64,000 nucleotides of DNA from Thysanoteuthis rhombus. Its lineage: Eukaryota > Mollusca > Cephalopoda > Oegopsida > Thysanoteuthidae. Position 1 is the stretch's first letter. Each line of letters begins with the position of its first letter. The stretch spans positions 47,233,325 through 47,297,324 of the forward strand of contig OY735216.1 in assembly GCA_963457665.1 (NCBI GenBank), given 5' to 3'. The notes under the pieces are model-generated. The model saw only the letters and a list, made by a program, of their open reading frames with translations. It made no database searches and was not told the DNA's origin. The translations under genes and the position numbers were made by a program. Positions 28,201 to 42,800 of this stretch are shown here, one piece after another.

Positions 28201-30838
28201 TTGTTCAAAAATGTATTCCTGGTGCTTATTGTAAAAAGGGCACGATGCTATATAAAGATTTTTAAAAAAATGAATTCAGTTTTATGTTTTAGTTACTTCA
28301 ATTTATTTGAAAAAATCTTTTTTTTCATAATAAACCCTGTAAAACTTGATATTGTAGTTTTTGACAATTTTTTAGTGATTAGTTTCTGTGTTTAGTTGAT
28401 GATATATCATGGATTAAGACTAGTTATACATATAATCCTAGTAATTATTGCTTCGTTACAGTCTGCAGGCTCATTTCATCTGGACTTCATTGAATATGTG
28501 ATGTTGCCTACAAAATTCCTTATTTGTGTTTGATTAGTGAACAATAAAATTCTGTATTGAAAAATAGAGCAGAAACATCTCAATTTTGTAGTGATCACAG
28601 ACAAATCATTGTTTTATTGCTAGAAATGTTTTAACACTCCATATTCATGCTGTTCTATTGATATACACAATATTTGAACCACAGTGTTTTGTCCCCAAAG
28701 AATTACAAAGTTCTGATAGTACATAGAAGTTTATGTAGGTATATATTCCTATAGTTAAAGAAAAACCCCAAAACATTAAAACTATTGAACAAAAACAAAA
28801 GTTCAATGAGGCATCCACTATAGATGAGATCCCAATTAGAAGATAATTTTAGTCTTTAGGACTATCATATTGAGAAACACCTATCAAGTTTCAAGTAAAT
28901 CTGACTCGGCCAAGAAAATGGATTTTAAACCACTGTCTAAACACTAATATTGCCAGATCACATGATTTTTCTGGATAAGAAACATTTTATCTAGGGACAC
29001 CTTTCTACCAAGTTGCACGTAAATATCTCTCAAAACAAATGAGTAATGATATGAGGACAAACCTACTGAGCATCTTAAAGAGAGGCAAGGACACCTCTAC
29101 CAAAAAAAGCATGTATGATCATTGTTTATTTTTTTTGGTCTGCAAGACATAAAAACATATATAACCCTGCCAGCTTCCCAAGAAAGTTTCTTGACCCCCA
29201 GATTAGAATGATAAAAATTTCAAGCTGTAATGATTTTTTTTTTATCTTCTTTTACAGAGACAATGATGGCGCAATAGTTCGACCTTTGCCTCGAGCTAAG
29301 CGACTATTGTCGGATGCAACATCACTGCCTCATATAGTTCAAGTAAGTATCAATGTTTTGTGTGTGTGCATGTATATCCTCTTTATAATGATCCTGAGGT
29401 GAGAATATGTGACCAAAACTGCTGCCGATATATGATGTATGTTCCCTTTGTTCATTGGCTTTGTAATGTAGGTAAATAAATCATATTTTCTTTGTTGATT
29501 AATTCACTCAATATTAACAGATTGTAGATTGATATTAGTTGATAATGATCGACTTTATGATAAATCATGTTTACTCTTAAAACTATTTGATTATCCTGCA
29601 TTTCATATGAAATATATGCAAATGAGCTATTCTGGGCAAAATGTTGTTTATGATATCAGTAGCAGCCATCATCCAATCCTGTGATAACTCTCAGCTAAGT
29701 GACAGGTTAGAGACTAGTCTCAACTGAACAAGACTGACTTTTAAAAAGCAACGCTTGATTTGAAATCATAAGCATAAATTGAACTCACTGCTCTGCCCCA
29801 GAAACCTGAAAATACAGAAGAACCTCTGGTAAAACGTTCTCAAACCCATACATTTTTACCTATATTATTGACCATCTATCCAGAAAAGTGATAACAGAAT
29901 ATCATCAAAACAATATGACTTGAGTATTGAATTCTTTTTATTTGCAATCAATTAATGTATGATTATATGGTGTTTTACTCATAATTTCTCTGAATTTGAA
30001 ATGAAACAACACCTTCATTCCCTGGTGAACTTGTTTGGCTCTCATGATAGACTTTTGATGATCTCTAGTTCAGTTGTAATGTGATTATCTTTCTTGAATC
30101 CCAAGACCCGCTTTATGAAGGGAGTAGACTACTGTATCGTCACTAATTTCTTTTGCAGTTGTTGTTGACCTTTGACCCAATTCTTGTAGAAAAGGTGGCC
30201 ATACTGTTGAATGAGATCATCCAAGACAATCCCAATGTGTCCCGGTTGTATCTCACTGGTGTCTTCTATTTCATCATGATGTACACAGGCTCAAACGTAT
30301 TGCCTGTATCACGATTCCTCAAGTATACTCACTTGAAACAGGCATTTAGATCAGACGAGGTAAGTGAAACTATTTCCTGAGTACTTGTTAACTTCTGTCT
30401 AAAGAATCATCTGAATGTCTGAAGAAAAATTGGTATATTAATGACTCTTCTCAAAGACTATACTTATGTTGATTTTTGTCTTTTTCAGAACAAAAGTTCT
30501 GATATTATGCACTGTAGTATAATGGGCCATCTTCTGCCAGAGGCAATGGTCTGTTATTTAGAGAATTACAGCCCAGAAAAATTTGCAGAAATATTCCTTG
30601 GTGAATTTGATACTCCTGAAGCAATCTGGAGTAATGAAATGAGGTAAGTTCAATTCTTCTTATTGCAAGAAATCATTTTCAGTTATATCCTCAATATCAG
30701 GAACTGAAACTATCAACACAGGTTTGTTCAGTTTTCAAGTTGGTCTGGCTGGCTATGTATGTATGTATCACACAGAGGCAACACCAATGGAGCTAAAAGG
30801 CTGAAAATTTAATCATTTACTCTTTATCATGTTCAGAA

Positions 30839-30873
<35 letters not shown>

Positions 30874-33800
30874 CAACCCACTATTTTTAGTTCAATTCAA
30901 AAATTTTTAGGGATCACTGCCCCACAAAAGACATGGTCAAATGACAGTTTCTATCGAATGACTAATCTGTTGTCATTCTTATTGTAAATTTTTATTTTGA
31001 AGAAAAACAATTGCATTCCATGGGTGGATCCAGGATTTTGAGCAGGGGGTTGGAGGTAGAAATTTTGAAAAATTTTGACCTCTTTCTCTCTCATTAGACA
31101 ATAGATATAAGTTTTTACTTTTAAGATTAATTCATCATTAGTTTGGAAATTTTTTTTTTTTATAAAAATTCTTTACCTAAAAAAAGTACTAGTCAAAAAT
31201 AAATAATGGTTGACTGTTTGAAACTCTGTTAGTATGTATTAAGACACTCCATAAGTTGATAAAAATACTTCTCTTTTTTTGTGAGATTCAAAAGATTGAT
31301 ACAATGTTATCAGGACATCCTATGCACGGAATATTTTTTTTAGAAACCATCCTTTGAAATCCTGTGTATGTATTTATTCAAAGAGTTTTTTTTGATAATT
31401 GAACTCATTCATGTTCCACAATGTTTTGGACAATCAATTTTATAACCTTCACATGTACTATCCGTTGTAGAGAGAGAATGCTGATAGAGAGTAAGAAAAA
31501 TGAAAGAACCAGCATACATCAACTTTTCGGCTGAATATACAAGTTAGACTCGTGTATATTTCAACTTTGTGCAGCCTTTGCTGCCCAACAGTCATACAGT
31601 CTGGAATTCTTTGTTTAACAGAGATAGGAATTATAAACATCTGAAACTGTTTTCTTTGAGTTGGCTTTAAATAAGAGCTCCTCTCTTTATGTATGGATCG
31701 TACATTTAAAGAGAGCTGTGAGATGGATGGGCCAACTTGTTGGAACTGAAATTATTACAAAATGAGTTGTCGGAAAAACTCTTTGAATGTTAATGACTCG
31801 TCTCAAAATTATAGACAACACGTGTTCATGTATATTGGTTCCTTTTTTTTTCCAGGCGGCTGATGATAGAAAAAATAGCTTCTCATTTGGCTGACTTCAC
31901 CCCTCGTTTACAGAGCAACACCCGGGCTCTCTACCAATATTGTCCAATTCCTGTCATCAATTTCCCACAATTGGATAATGAACTCTTCTGTAATATCTAC
32001 TACCTGAAACATTTGTGTGACACTCAAAACTTCCCTGATTGGCCCATCAAAGACCCAGTAAGAATATTCACTTGTATATCTAATTGTACATAATATGGAA
32101 AAGGATTATAATCGATTTTTGACTACTATTTACCTTCATCTTGATTTTTAGTTGTGTTTTTTGTTTTGTTCCTATCATAACTTGACTCGGGCTGTCAATC
32201 TTTGGCAGTGAATGAACAGTGTGGATCAGTTATCAAGAAGAGGAAAATAAAGAAACCAAAAATCAAAATGCCACTGAAGAGATCCAAATTCTATAGCTTA
32301 GATGGCAAAGCAGTTTGTGTATTTAACAAGGCTTCCTCTTGTTTAGAGGGATGAGAGATCAAGTCTCACTGGAGTCTTTATCTCCATTCTCTTTAGCTCT
32401 GTCAGGCAATTCAGCTTAAAGGATGCTACTCTAACAGAAAAAAAACTACGGCTTGGCAGTCACGATAGCTGGTTTCAAGCCGTGCAAAAGGAAGCGGATC
32501 GGGCATGTTGCAACTCCATCCCTTAAAAATCTACTTGCTACCAATCTAGCAGAGTGGTTAAAGCCCTATGCTCCTCGAGGAGTCTTCTGCAGTGAACAAA
32601 AGAAACAAGTGTTATAATCAATTAGTATAGACATCTACTCAGTATGTATGTACAAGGCTTTGCTTCGTTAGTGAGAAAAAAATGGTATAAGATGCGGTTC
32701 TTTATTTCTGGATGGAGTGATTTTAAAGGGTGTGAAATGTCTGGTGAGACATGGGAAATGTTGGGTAACTTGACAGATGAACAGATTAATCAAGCTGTTC
32801 AAATTCTCCAAACTTTTGTGTAGCACCTTGTAAATCTAAACTGGTTGTATTCATGCAGTAAGTAAAATGACTTATGTTATATCTTGGAAATGAAGAAATT
32901 AACAATATCTATTATAGATAGTGCCTGTTCGTTTGCAAATGTTGTTCTCAAACTGTGTGCCACAGCTCAATAGGATGCTGCAACTATCTCCCAAGTGTGC
33001 CGCATAAATTTTCCAAAATATGCAAACATGTGTTTTGAGCCTTGAATATGTCCAGTACAGGTATTGTCTTTCTTGATTCCACCACAGAGTTGCAAATCTA
33101 GAAGTTTAGTCACAAGATTTTGTGAATTCTCAACCTTTTTAGTGACTGATTAGAGGAAAGAGGGGAGATTTGTACTTATATTAGTGTATCATGAGTCAAA
33201 TATATTTCTTGGAGTGCTGCCATACAATCAAAATTGAGAACCATTGGATTGGAAAATTGTTAATCCATTTTCATTCTTCACATTTCAATATTGATGTTTC
33301 GTTTTCAGGTTCGACTGCTGAAGGACATATTGGAGGCATGGAAAAGAGAAGTTGAGAAAAAGCCTCCGTCAATGTCTTTGGAAGAAGCTTACCAAGTTTT
33401 GAATTTATCCAAAGTAGCTGGAAAGTAAGTAGCTTTTTACTTATAATTTTTTTTTTGTGTCCCATGACCAGTGCAGTATCAACCAGGAGATACAGGCCTA
33501 AGGCCCTTCAGACTCTATGGAGCCACTGAACAGATCTAGGATGCCCTTAATAGAACATGACTTGTGAAAAAAATTTTTTGCTGATCTTTAATTTGTGTAG
33601 ACCTCGCCCTCTCTGCCCTGCCCTTCAGTGAATAGAATAAAACAACATTCAACCTCATTAAATAACTTATATTGTTTTACTATGTTTAATGTACTACATG
33701 CTGTGGTATGAAGTCTTTAACGCATTACCTCTAAGTGTTTATATGTTGGAAAACAAAGTAGTATTAGTAATATCAGATATGGGAACAATTTATTCAAAAG

Positions 33801-36800
33801 TACTGGAATAATATCCAAAATACCCATCGGTACACTTGATAGAACCATTTTTAGTACACTTGATTAAACCATTTCATTTTGCCCCCACCCCTCCCTTTGT
33901 GGTTTCTAGGCTTGAGCCTGCTCAACCTAATGGTTAATTTGCTACCGCTTGTGTCTTTATAACAAATGAATCTAATTCCTGCATTCAATACTTATGTCTG
34001 GAAAAGTAAACTGTTATAAAACCATATAGATTTATGAGAAGCTAAATAATAAGTCTTGGTGCTCAAGATAATTCTGTGATATAGTATGCACTTTTGTGGC
34101 AGCTGTGGAATGTATGTTCCATATAGAATGTTTGATAAGGCTGGGTGCTTTACCAAGTATATTCATTATAAGATTATTTTTTTAAAGATGAATTTTCTTA
34201 TGTTGATAACTCGTTTTTTTTAAATTAAGTTATATCCTTCATGACTTAATCGTTCAAAACTTACTTAAGCTTTGTTCTTCCAATTTTCCAATCTGTATAA
34301 AAATTTTGAGGCTTGAGTAATGCATGAATTAAGTTTAGCTGGAATCTTTGAAACTACCATTTTTGTACATTTAATGATATTTTATTATATTTCTATTTTA
34401 GACATGACGAAGCTAAAGTGAGAAAAGCTTATTTCCGCTTGGCTCAGAAATACCATCCTGACAAGAACCCAGAGGGTCGGGTAAGTCAATCACAACTTGT
34501 TTCATTTTTATCTAGTGGACATGACAATACAACTGTGTTATTTGGGTGTTTCTGAACTCATTGTATATGTATAATGAATTATAGATTGATTTATATTATA
34601 TATAAATCTATTTGAAATGATCTCCTGTCATTACAAGGTTAAATATATCACTCAATTAAGACAATGTAAATAGAATAAACAATCAAGGAAAATGTGGCTG
34701 CTGCAGAAATTGAGTCTGCCACTGATAAGGCAGACATCTCAATGTAGAGATGCTCTTACCATTGAGCTAAACTGCCGCTGGTAATTCAAAGGCCCAAATA
34801 GATACTTTCAACCCAAACTCACATCTTGTTTATTCTCGGTCTTTTCTCACCACAATTCTTTTGCCATAACTCAATCATTTTTTTAAATCAAATTTCCGTG
34901 CACGCATAAAAAATGTTTTTGACATTGTCATCAGCTTGGCCTTTGCTGGTCATTGCAGTCCACTATCAGCACATTCCAGACATATAGTTTTCCTTAAAGT
35001 TTGTTGCCTTTGCCCCAAACAAGAACATTCTGGCACAAGCTGCATAAGCCAGCTTGTTTGCTTTGCTTGCCTAAAGGTGCCTACGTCGGATTGGTCATGT
35101 TGGCTGCATGCAGGAATGCCAAATACCCAGAAATGTGTTGTATGATAAGTTTGTTACTGGGTGTAGACTTGTTGGAAGGCTCATTCTTCATTACAGAGAT
35201 GTTTGTAAATGAGACCTGAAAGCAGGCAAAGAAGTAGTGGCTGCATACCACAACTGATGGAGGCTTGCCAACAAGGCAGGTATCAAGACTAGTGATAGGA
35301 AGAGAGAGGATCAGTGAAGAGAGTGCAGGTGGCAGAAGTCAGGGACAACACCCCCAGAGCCAGCATGGACATAAATTGATCCTTGACAAAAGCTCTTTTG
35401 TCTTCTGTGCCAGACTAAGGCCGATGATTACAACAATGACATAACCAAACTCCTATTTTGAAATTTCTGAACATTTTCTCTTCTAAGCATTTGCTCATTG
35501 CAGAACAAAGCTGAAATTTTGTAGCATTTATAATATAAGGTGTAGTTTTGAATGAGGAATGGAAAATTATTTCATATGATAATTATAGTAAACTGCTCTA
35601 CACACCAAAAAGTGTATGTTTGTAAACCTGCACATTTTGAATGGGCACTTTCTAGTTCAATTAGTTCACACTTATTTCTAACATGTTATCTATTTACCAT
35701 GGTATCTCTTATAACATTTTGTTTTTCCCATAATTCTTCATCCAGATGGTTTGAATGTCTTTTAATTTACTCATGGTACCCTTCTTTCAATGTGACTTTT
35801 TATAATTTTCTATGTATAGGAAATGTTTGAAAAAGTGAATAAAGCCTATGAGTTTTTGTGTAGCAAGAGTAAGGTGCTTCAGGGACCAGACCCACAAAAT
35901 ATCGTGCTCATCCTCAAGGCACAGTCAATATTATTCAGGAGATACAAAGAGGGTTAGTACATATTGTTTTTACAATCTTTAACCTTCAGTGAATGCAAAA
36001 TGTATCCAATACATTGCAAAAAATTTTACACTAACATAAACTTAAAAATTGATGGAATTTGGACCAAAGATTTCTAATCTTTGTACTTATTTTCTCAATG
36101 TTTGATCTCATTTCAATTTTTTTGATTGATATACATTGATTAATTGCCATTTGGTAAAAATCTGTAATTCATCTTGTAGGGTAATATGAACTTGTTGCAA
36201 TGTATTGGATATATTTTGCATTTACTGTATTTTTGCTGTAGTTACTACTGCAGTTATTTCAATTTCATTTTTTATCCCTAATGAATACAAGGATTCCTAG
36301 AATACAATGAATACCTTGTGTTAAATTTTCAAATGTTAACATACTGATACAAACCTATGTAAAAATACTGACTCGGAACAAAATTTTAGGTATATTGTTA
36401 GCAAAGCAATGGGCTTTTACTATTAAATCTCTTATGTTATTTTACACTGGTGAATTTTTTGTTGAACTGGTCTCTTTTGGAGGGAAAAAAAAAAAATTGT
36501 GAACTTTGTATTGGCCCTGATGATATTTATCTGATTTCCATCTATTTTTGTATAATACTAAAAGTTTAATTCGCTTAACCAATTTTGGCATGTATACTCA
36601 ATGGACCAAAGGGGAGGTTTTAAAGTAAGATAAATATAGGACTTCGAGGCCAACTAGTTATAAAATGCTAATGTCGAGTATTTATTCTCTTGTTTCTCTG
36701 TTGTATTTCAGTGCTGGAACCCTACAAATATGCAGGTTACCCAATGTTGATCAAAACTATCAAGATGGAAACTCAGGATGATATGCTGTTTTCCAAATCG

Positions 36801-39800
36801 GCTCCCTTGCTTGCAGCAGCCAGTGAGTTAGCGTATCACACAGTCAACTGTTCTGCCCTTAATGCTGAAGAACTACGCAGAGAAAATGGAATTGAGGTTT
36901 GTTATGTGTTTTCATCTATTTATTCAGATCTCTCTGTTCAATCGTTACTGTAGAAACGAATGGCCCAAATTGATAGTTATATAAAGACAACTAAGAATCA
37001 AGATGAAGATAAAAAAACAAGTGATCACGATTTTTTGAAAATTGTGTTACAATTCTTTATCTTATGATGATAAATCACAACTTACTGGTCCGAGCTGAAC
37101 AAAATAGGCTTTTATTTTAATTCAAATCCTTATTTATTATTTATCAAAAAATCTCAATTGTCAACTATGACAGCTGCTGCTGATCTCAAGCTGTGTGGCT
37201 TCACCTATTGAAGACTTTTTCAGGTCCATCTGTCACAAAGCCAACCATAAACCAGAGCTATCGCTCGGAATAATAAATGGCTTTATCAAGATTACAATTG
37301 GCTCGGATTCAAACAACAGCAAGTCTGGTTAGAAATTGTCCTAAGATCAATGTCTTTTGGGAGCATGCTGTATTGGAGATGATCCATTAAAAATCGGAAA
37401 AAGGAATGGTGAATGAATGAGTTATTTTTCTCACCTATTGTTGGGCAGTGATCGCTAAAAAACTCCAAATTTTGAAAAAAAAAATGAGCATGAACACTGC
37501 TGGACACAAACTAAGGGACCAATTTAAAATACGCTTACATTGGAAGTTGAATCCTCCTGCTGAAAACTTATTTTGGGGGTAAATTTCAAAAACAGAAAAC
37601 AAAATCGTTTTTTCCCAGACATAAGGAGTAAATGTTTTAATCTCTAGCCCTTTAGCTCCATTGCTGTGACCTGTACACATGATACGTATCTAGACACCCA
37701 GATCTAGTTAAAAACTGAAGAAACCTGTCTTGATAAGTTTTGCTTGATGGTTTCTAACGTAGTGCCGTTAAATTTGTCTTCCGTTACACTATGAAGCTTT
37801 CGTAACAGAATGGTCATTGTAGTCAGACATAAATTCGGCTTCTCTTTTGTTGAGGGACGAAAGTTTGATTCTCACCAAAAGCTCGCTCTTTATTTCTGAT
37901 TGCACTATTCATTCATTGCTGTAAAAATAAAGGTCTGAATTGTATGTTGTATGAAGACAGTTAAAAATTAGGATGAAAGGAAAAAAAAAAATTGTTAGAA
38001 TTAATGGAAAATTGGGTCACAGTATTTCATGTAATGATAATAAGTAATGAATTGTTTCAGAAGTATTTCTGATGCTGTAAAATTGATTCAAAAGCATTTT
38101 GCATTGTCACTTCATTATGTTGATATTCATGTTAGACCTTCAATATTCATCTCCGATTTTATCACAATTCTATTGCTGGTTTCTCTTTCTTATTAGTCAT
38201 GGGTTTCTTTTTTTTTCTTTCTCTCACTCTCTGCCTCTTTCTTTACAGGTGCTCCAAGATGCTTTCAATCGTTGTGTTGATGTGCTGAGCAATTCAACCA
38301 GCCCCGATGATGTACCTGCTCAGGTAAAAACGAATGATGTGTATGCCTTTCAAGTTTGTTCAGGCCTCCGTGAATTAAGTAAAAAGAATTTAATGATGTG
38401 TATGCCTTTCAAGTTTGTTCAGGCCTCTGTGAATTAAGTAAAAAGAATTTTCTTGTTAAAAACACATAGGTCTAAGAAAAATAAATAATCAAGATAAAAT
38501 TGAAATGTTTAATCATGTTTTTTCTCCACATATCTATATATTAAACAAAACAAACCAACACAATTACTTAAACAATATTGTATGATTTTATTTTATGTAT
38601 GATTTGTATATATCTTTAGGCCTTAGATATTTCAGACTATTTAGATTTGTTATTTAGAGTTTTCAGACTATGATTTTCAAAGGGTTTCCTGAGTTTTTAA
38701 GCAAAGAAACAGGCATTTTAGGACTGTAAAAAAGTAATGTAAGCTTAAAACAGCTTCATCATCATCATTCATAGAGAGTCAACGTCACCTACCAAAATGA
38801 GTACTTATTTTTTCTACAAACTCTCATGTTTTTTTCTCTTTTACTCAGGTTTGTAAATACATCACACAGTGCTATTCCGTTGCTTCTCAGTTTGAAGCAT
38901 GTCAAGAGAAGATCCAGGAGATGCCGTCCATTATAAGAGACTTGTGCAAGATCCTTTATTTCAAAGTAAGTATTTTGGGAAGGAATGAAATAATACCTAT
39001 TTTCATTCCATTTATTTTTATTCTTAAACAATCTCAGAATGGATTATAATAAGTAGGCTAAAAATCTATGAAAAAATGTTAGTTACATGCCAAAAGTACT
39101 TTCATGTATAGAATACTACTGCACCAAAGGATGTAGACGAAGAAAAATTATTTCTTTTCGTGGATTGATTGAATATGATTCAGTTATGACCAGAGAATTG
39201 TCATTAAAAAAATTCGAAGGTTATCAGCTTCAAATATATTTTTGTCAAAAACAGAGTAAATCCTGCTCTTGGTTTTTGACTTGTGAAAAATTGAAGAAAA
39301 TCTTTATTGCATGTTCAAAACTTAAAAATATACACACTCATTAAATACTGATTAAATTTTTGTTGATGATAAAATTTCTCGATTTTTTATTTCTATTTTC
39401 TCTTCAAAAACTAATGTTATTTTTTTTTTTCCTTTCCTTTTTTTCCCTCTTTAGAATCTGCCCAAACTATGCTCTGAAGTGGCTGCTTGTGTGAGTTCTT
39501 TTTGCGTGGATTACTGGCTGCAGACACACCTCTATAAAGCTGGGGCAATGTGGCCCCTTCTGCTCTACCTATTCAACTATGACTACACGCTTGAGGAGAG
39601 TGGTGTGGAGAAGAGCCAGGACAGCAATCAGCAGGAGGTGGCCAACCTTCTGGCCTGTCTTTGTGTCATTGCATGTGCACGATTGGCCGGCTACAACCAA
39701 GCAGGGGACACTTCATGTCCAGATAACCCTGCCGTCAAGAAGTCCCTTTGTGCCATGTTGACCCCTTACCTGGCCAGAAAGTTGGCCAATGACAATCCCT

Positions 39801-42800
39801 TCGAAGTTAGTATCAATTTTTGTTGTTGCTAAATTTCAGGTGTAGGAAGTTATAGCTATACAATGTTTACTTAATAGAATTTGAAAAAAAATTCTTTGTG
39901 TCTTTTTGATAGATTCAAAACCTTCCTTGATTGAAATTGATTGTGCTTTAATTGCCATCTTTGGTTATGCACAAATGGTTTAGTAGCTTGGGTTATTTAT
40001 TGATTTGAGGCAAAATATAACTAGATGTAGTTAAATGTTTAATTCCCATATTTCAATCTTTTTCAAATGCATTTATCTGGCCCAATGTTCACTGATTAAT
40101 GTTCAATCCAGCCAGCAGAGGCAAAAAAGTTGCTGACCTCTATTATCATTTTTTGAATTTGGATCAAATCAAATTACAAGGCAGCAAAATGGAGTATAAT
40201 TTGCTGCACTTGACTCTGTGAATACTGTAAATACCAGTGTATAAGACAGACATATAACTGGGGAGTCATCTACTGAAGCTCAATATGGACAGTTATTGGG
40301 TTTGGATAAATTGCTATGAGTTGTATTTCTCCAAATACATTTGTAAACCATTTGTCTCATAGTCTGGTACATCTGGTAGGTATAGTTGCAGGCTTAATTG
40401 AAAAAAAAGCGTCTATTAGCATCTATGAAAGTATTAACAAACTTTCTAGTTATTAACATTTAAACAAAAGCTCCCATTTTCTTTATCTGAAGTTAGATCT
40501 AAAATCTTAGATCAACTATATTTGGAATTTGAGGTGAATATTGTATGTTTCTTGTATAAGCTTAATATTGTGCAAAACTTACTATCACAATCAATGATTG
40601 GACAACCCTAATGTCAAAATTTGAGGCCATGAAAAAATATCTATCAAAGAATAAATATTAAATATGGTCAGAATAAATTCTATTTATGACATCACTGACA
40701 TCACATCTAGAATGAAGAAACAACTAGATTCAGGAGAATCTAAATGTTATTAATAAACCTGTCAAAATAGAGCCTAAAAAAAGGTTAAAAAAATTAAAAA
40801 AACATTTTTAGAAGGGGTCTAGTGAACTAATGTGCCAATTTTCAAGTCTGTCAATGAAACAGTAGGGCCAGGAGTGCTGGAACATACAAATATACGCACA
40901 TATAAAAAAAGAGAATGTTACTCTTGTTCAAAATTTCAATTTTTCAACATTTAAGACTTATTGTTGTCAAACCAACAATTCTCAAGACAAATATTATATT
41001 TTCCATTGTAATCAGAAAAACATTAATACTTTCATGGTTATGGATTCTGCCTTGTACTGTTCCAGGTCAATCTCTTATTATACACTGATTCACTTTCGTT
41101 AGTTTCCTCATTTTGGTTGTTATTGTCACATCATTTCAGACAATGAACTCACAGTAAACATGGCCAAGTGGATAAAAGCATTGGCTAAGCATATCTAATA
41201 ACCTCTCTGATGGTCACAGGTTCAATCTTTGGGTCTGGTTGTACAGAAAAATCACATACTCTGGTTTAGACTGAACAACATTGCAACTAGGATATCCGAC
41301 CAGATTGATTTTCCGCTACATCACTAGTGCTTAGTACTCAAATCTGAATAAAAAGATAATCAATTAAAATGTTTTAAACTTGTGATTCTTTTATGAAATC
41401 TTTAATCTCATTTTTGCCTTTTCCTTTTTTTGTTCTTCAGCTGCTGAAGCTGTTAAACAGCAACACAGAAAACCCTTATTTAATATGGAATAATGCAGCC
41501 CGAGCACAACTTGTAGAATACCTCTTGGACCAACAGCAGAAAAAGGTTTGTATTCATATTCTGGCTGCTGAAAATCACCATTGGTGAACCTGTGTTGAAA
41601 TGTGTATTTAAATATGGAAATTAGTTTGTAAGAATTGTCAGATGGATGTCTCTCTATATAAATACAGTACTTGACCATTTATCCGGCAAGCTTGGGGCTT
41701 GACTCCCTGAACAAAAACTTAGTGTGTACTTAATGTTTACTTTAAATATAAATATGAAATAAACAACGAAAAGTAAACAATAAAATTGTATTTACGCTTC
41801 TAAAGCAGGATCTGTTTGATCCTTTATCGATCCCCTTAAAATTTATAGAATGTAAAGTATATAATGGAAAGTAAAGAATGAAACTATTTATAACGTATAC
41901 AAATTTAATCCACTTCAAAAGTAGGACTTGCTTGATCAGTATTAATTCATTTATCTTCATCTGAAGACAATACAAACATGCGCCAAAAATTGAAACAAAG
42001 ATTAGCTGAGTGGCTGACTACTACAAAGCCAACGAGATTTGAAACTAGCCTGTTGGGGGGGGGGGGGGAGCTGGATAAATGGTCCGTTACTGTACTTAAA
42101 GCAAAAAAAATTTTTTTTTTCACTTTGATCCATGTCTTGCAAAACTTTTTCTTAACTTTTTAAAAAGCAGCAGTAACAACATATGTTTTGTTTTGGGACT
42201 TTTTCATTTCCATTTCTTTAAAAATGTCCCAAGCAGGGTTACCAGAAGTGTATGTCTATCAAGACCCAATTTGTATGGTCTTGGGACCAAATTGGGTAGC
42301 TCCAGTACCAAAATAATGAAATAACTTGAAATCCATCATAACACTAAGCTTGCAGATAAAATGGATTGAAATATATATTTTTATTTATTATTCATGTATA
42401 TTAATGTCATTTTTGTGTATGGAATCATCTTTGGTGAATTTTCCTTTGAAAAATACCGAATGACAATCCTGGTCACAAGTAATCGTCCATTATTTGTGTT
42501 TGTCAGCTAGACTAAGTTGAGTTTTGGAACTTTTACAGGAATACTTACTTGACGCACATAGTAAACAAGGAGGTTTTGTCCAACTGACTGAACTGGTGCG
42601 TACTGATTGTGTACAATAGACCTTCACTAATCTGGTTACCTCAATAGATTGGCTCTGATATGAAATTTCCCAAGAATGTATTTGAAAATTTTTCGGGGTA
42701 TCACACTAACCTGCTATGTTCTTGTATATACGGGCAAGTGATTCTTGCTTGTTTTTCTGCATTTATTAATATCATTTGCTCTAATTTAACCCTGGTTATG

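Noticed and set aside
34936-35219. Small overlapping ORFs near 35 kb as a host gene
   Set aside because: They lie in frames through a LINE tail; the meaningful similarity is the decayed retrotransposon C terminus.
38099-38437. 112-codon ORF that includes exon 27
   Set aside because: Only 38249-38323 is conserved; the rest is intron, including the 59-bp duplication that repeats the same peptide.
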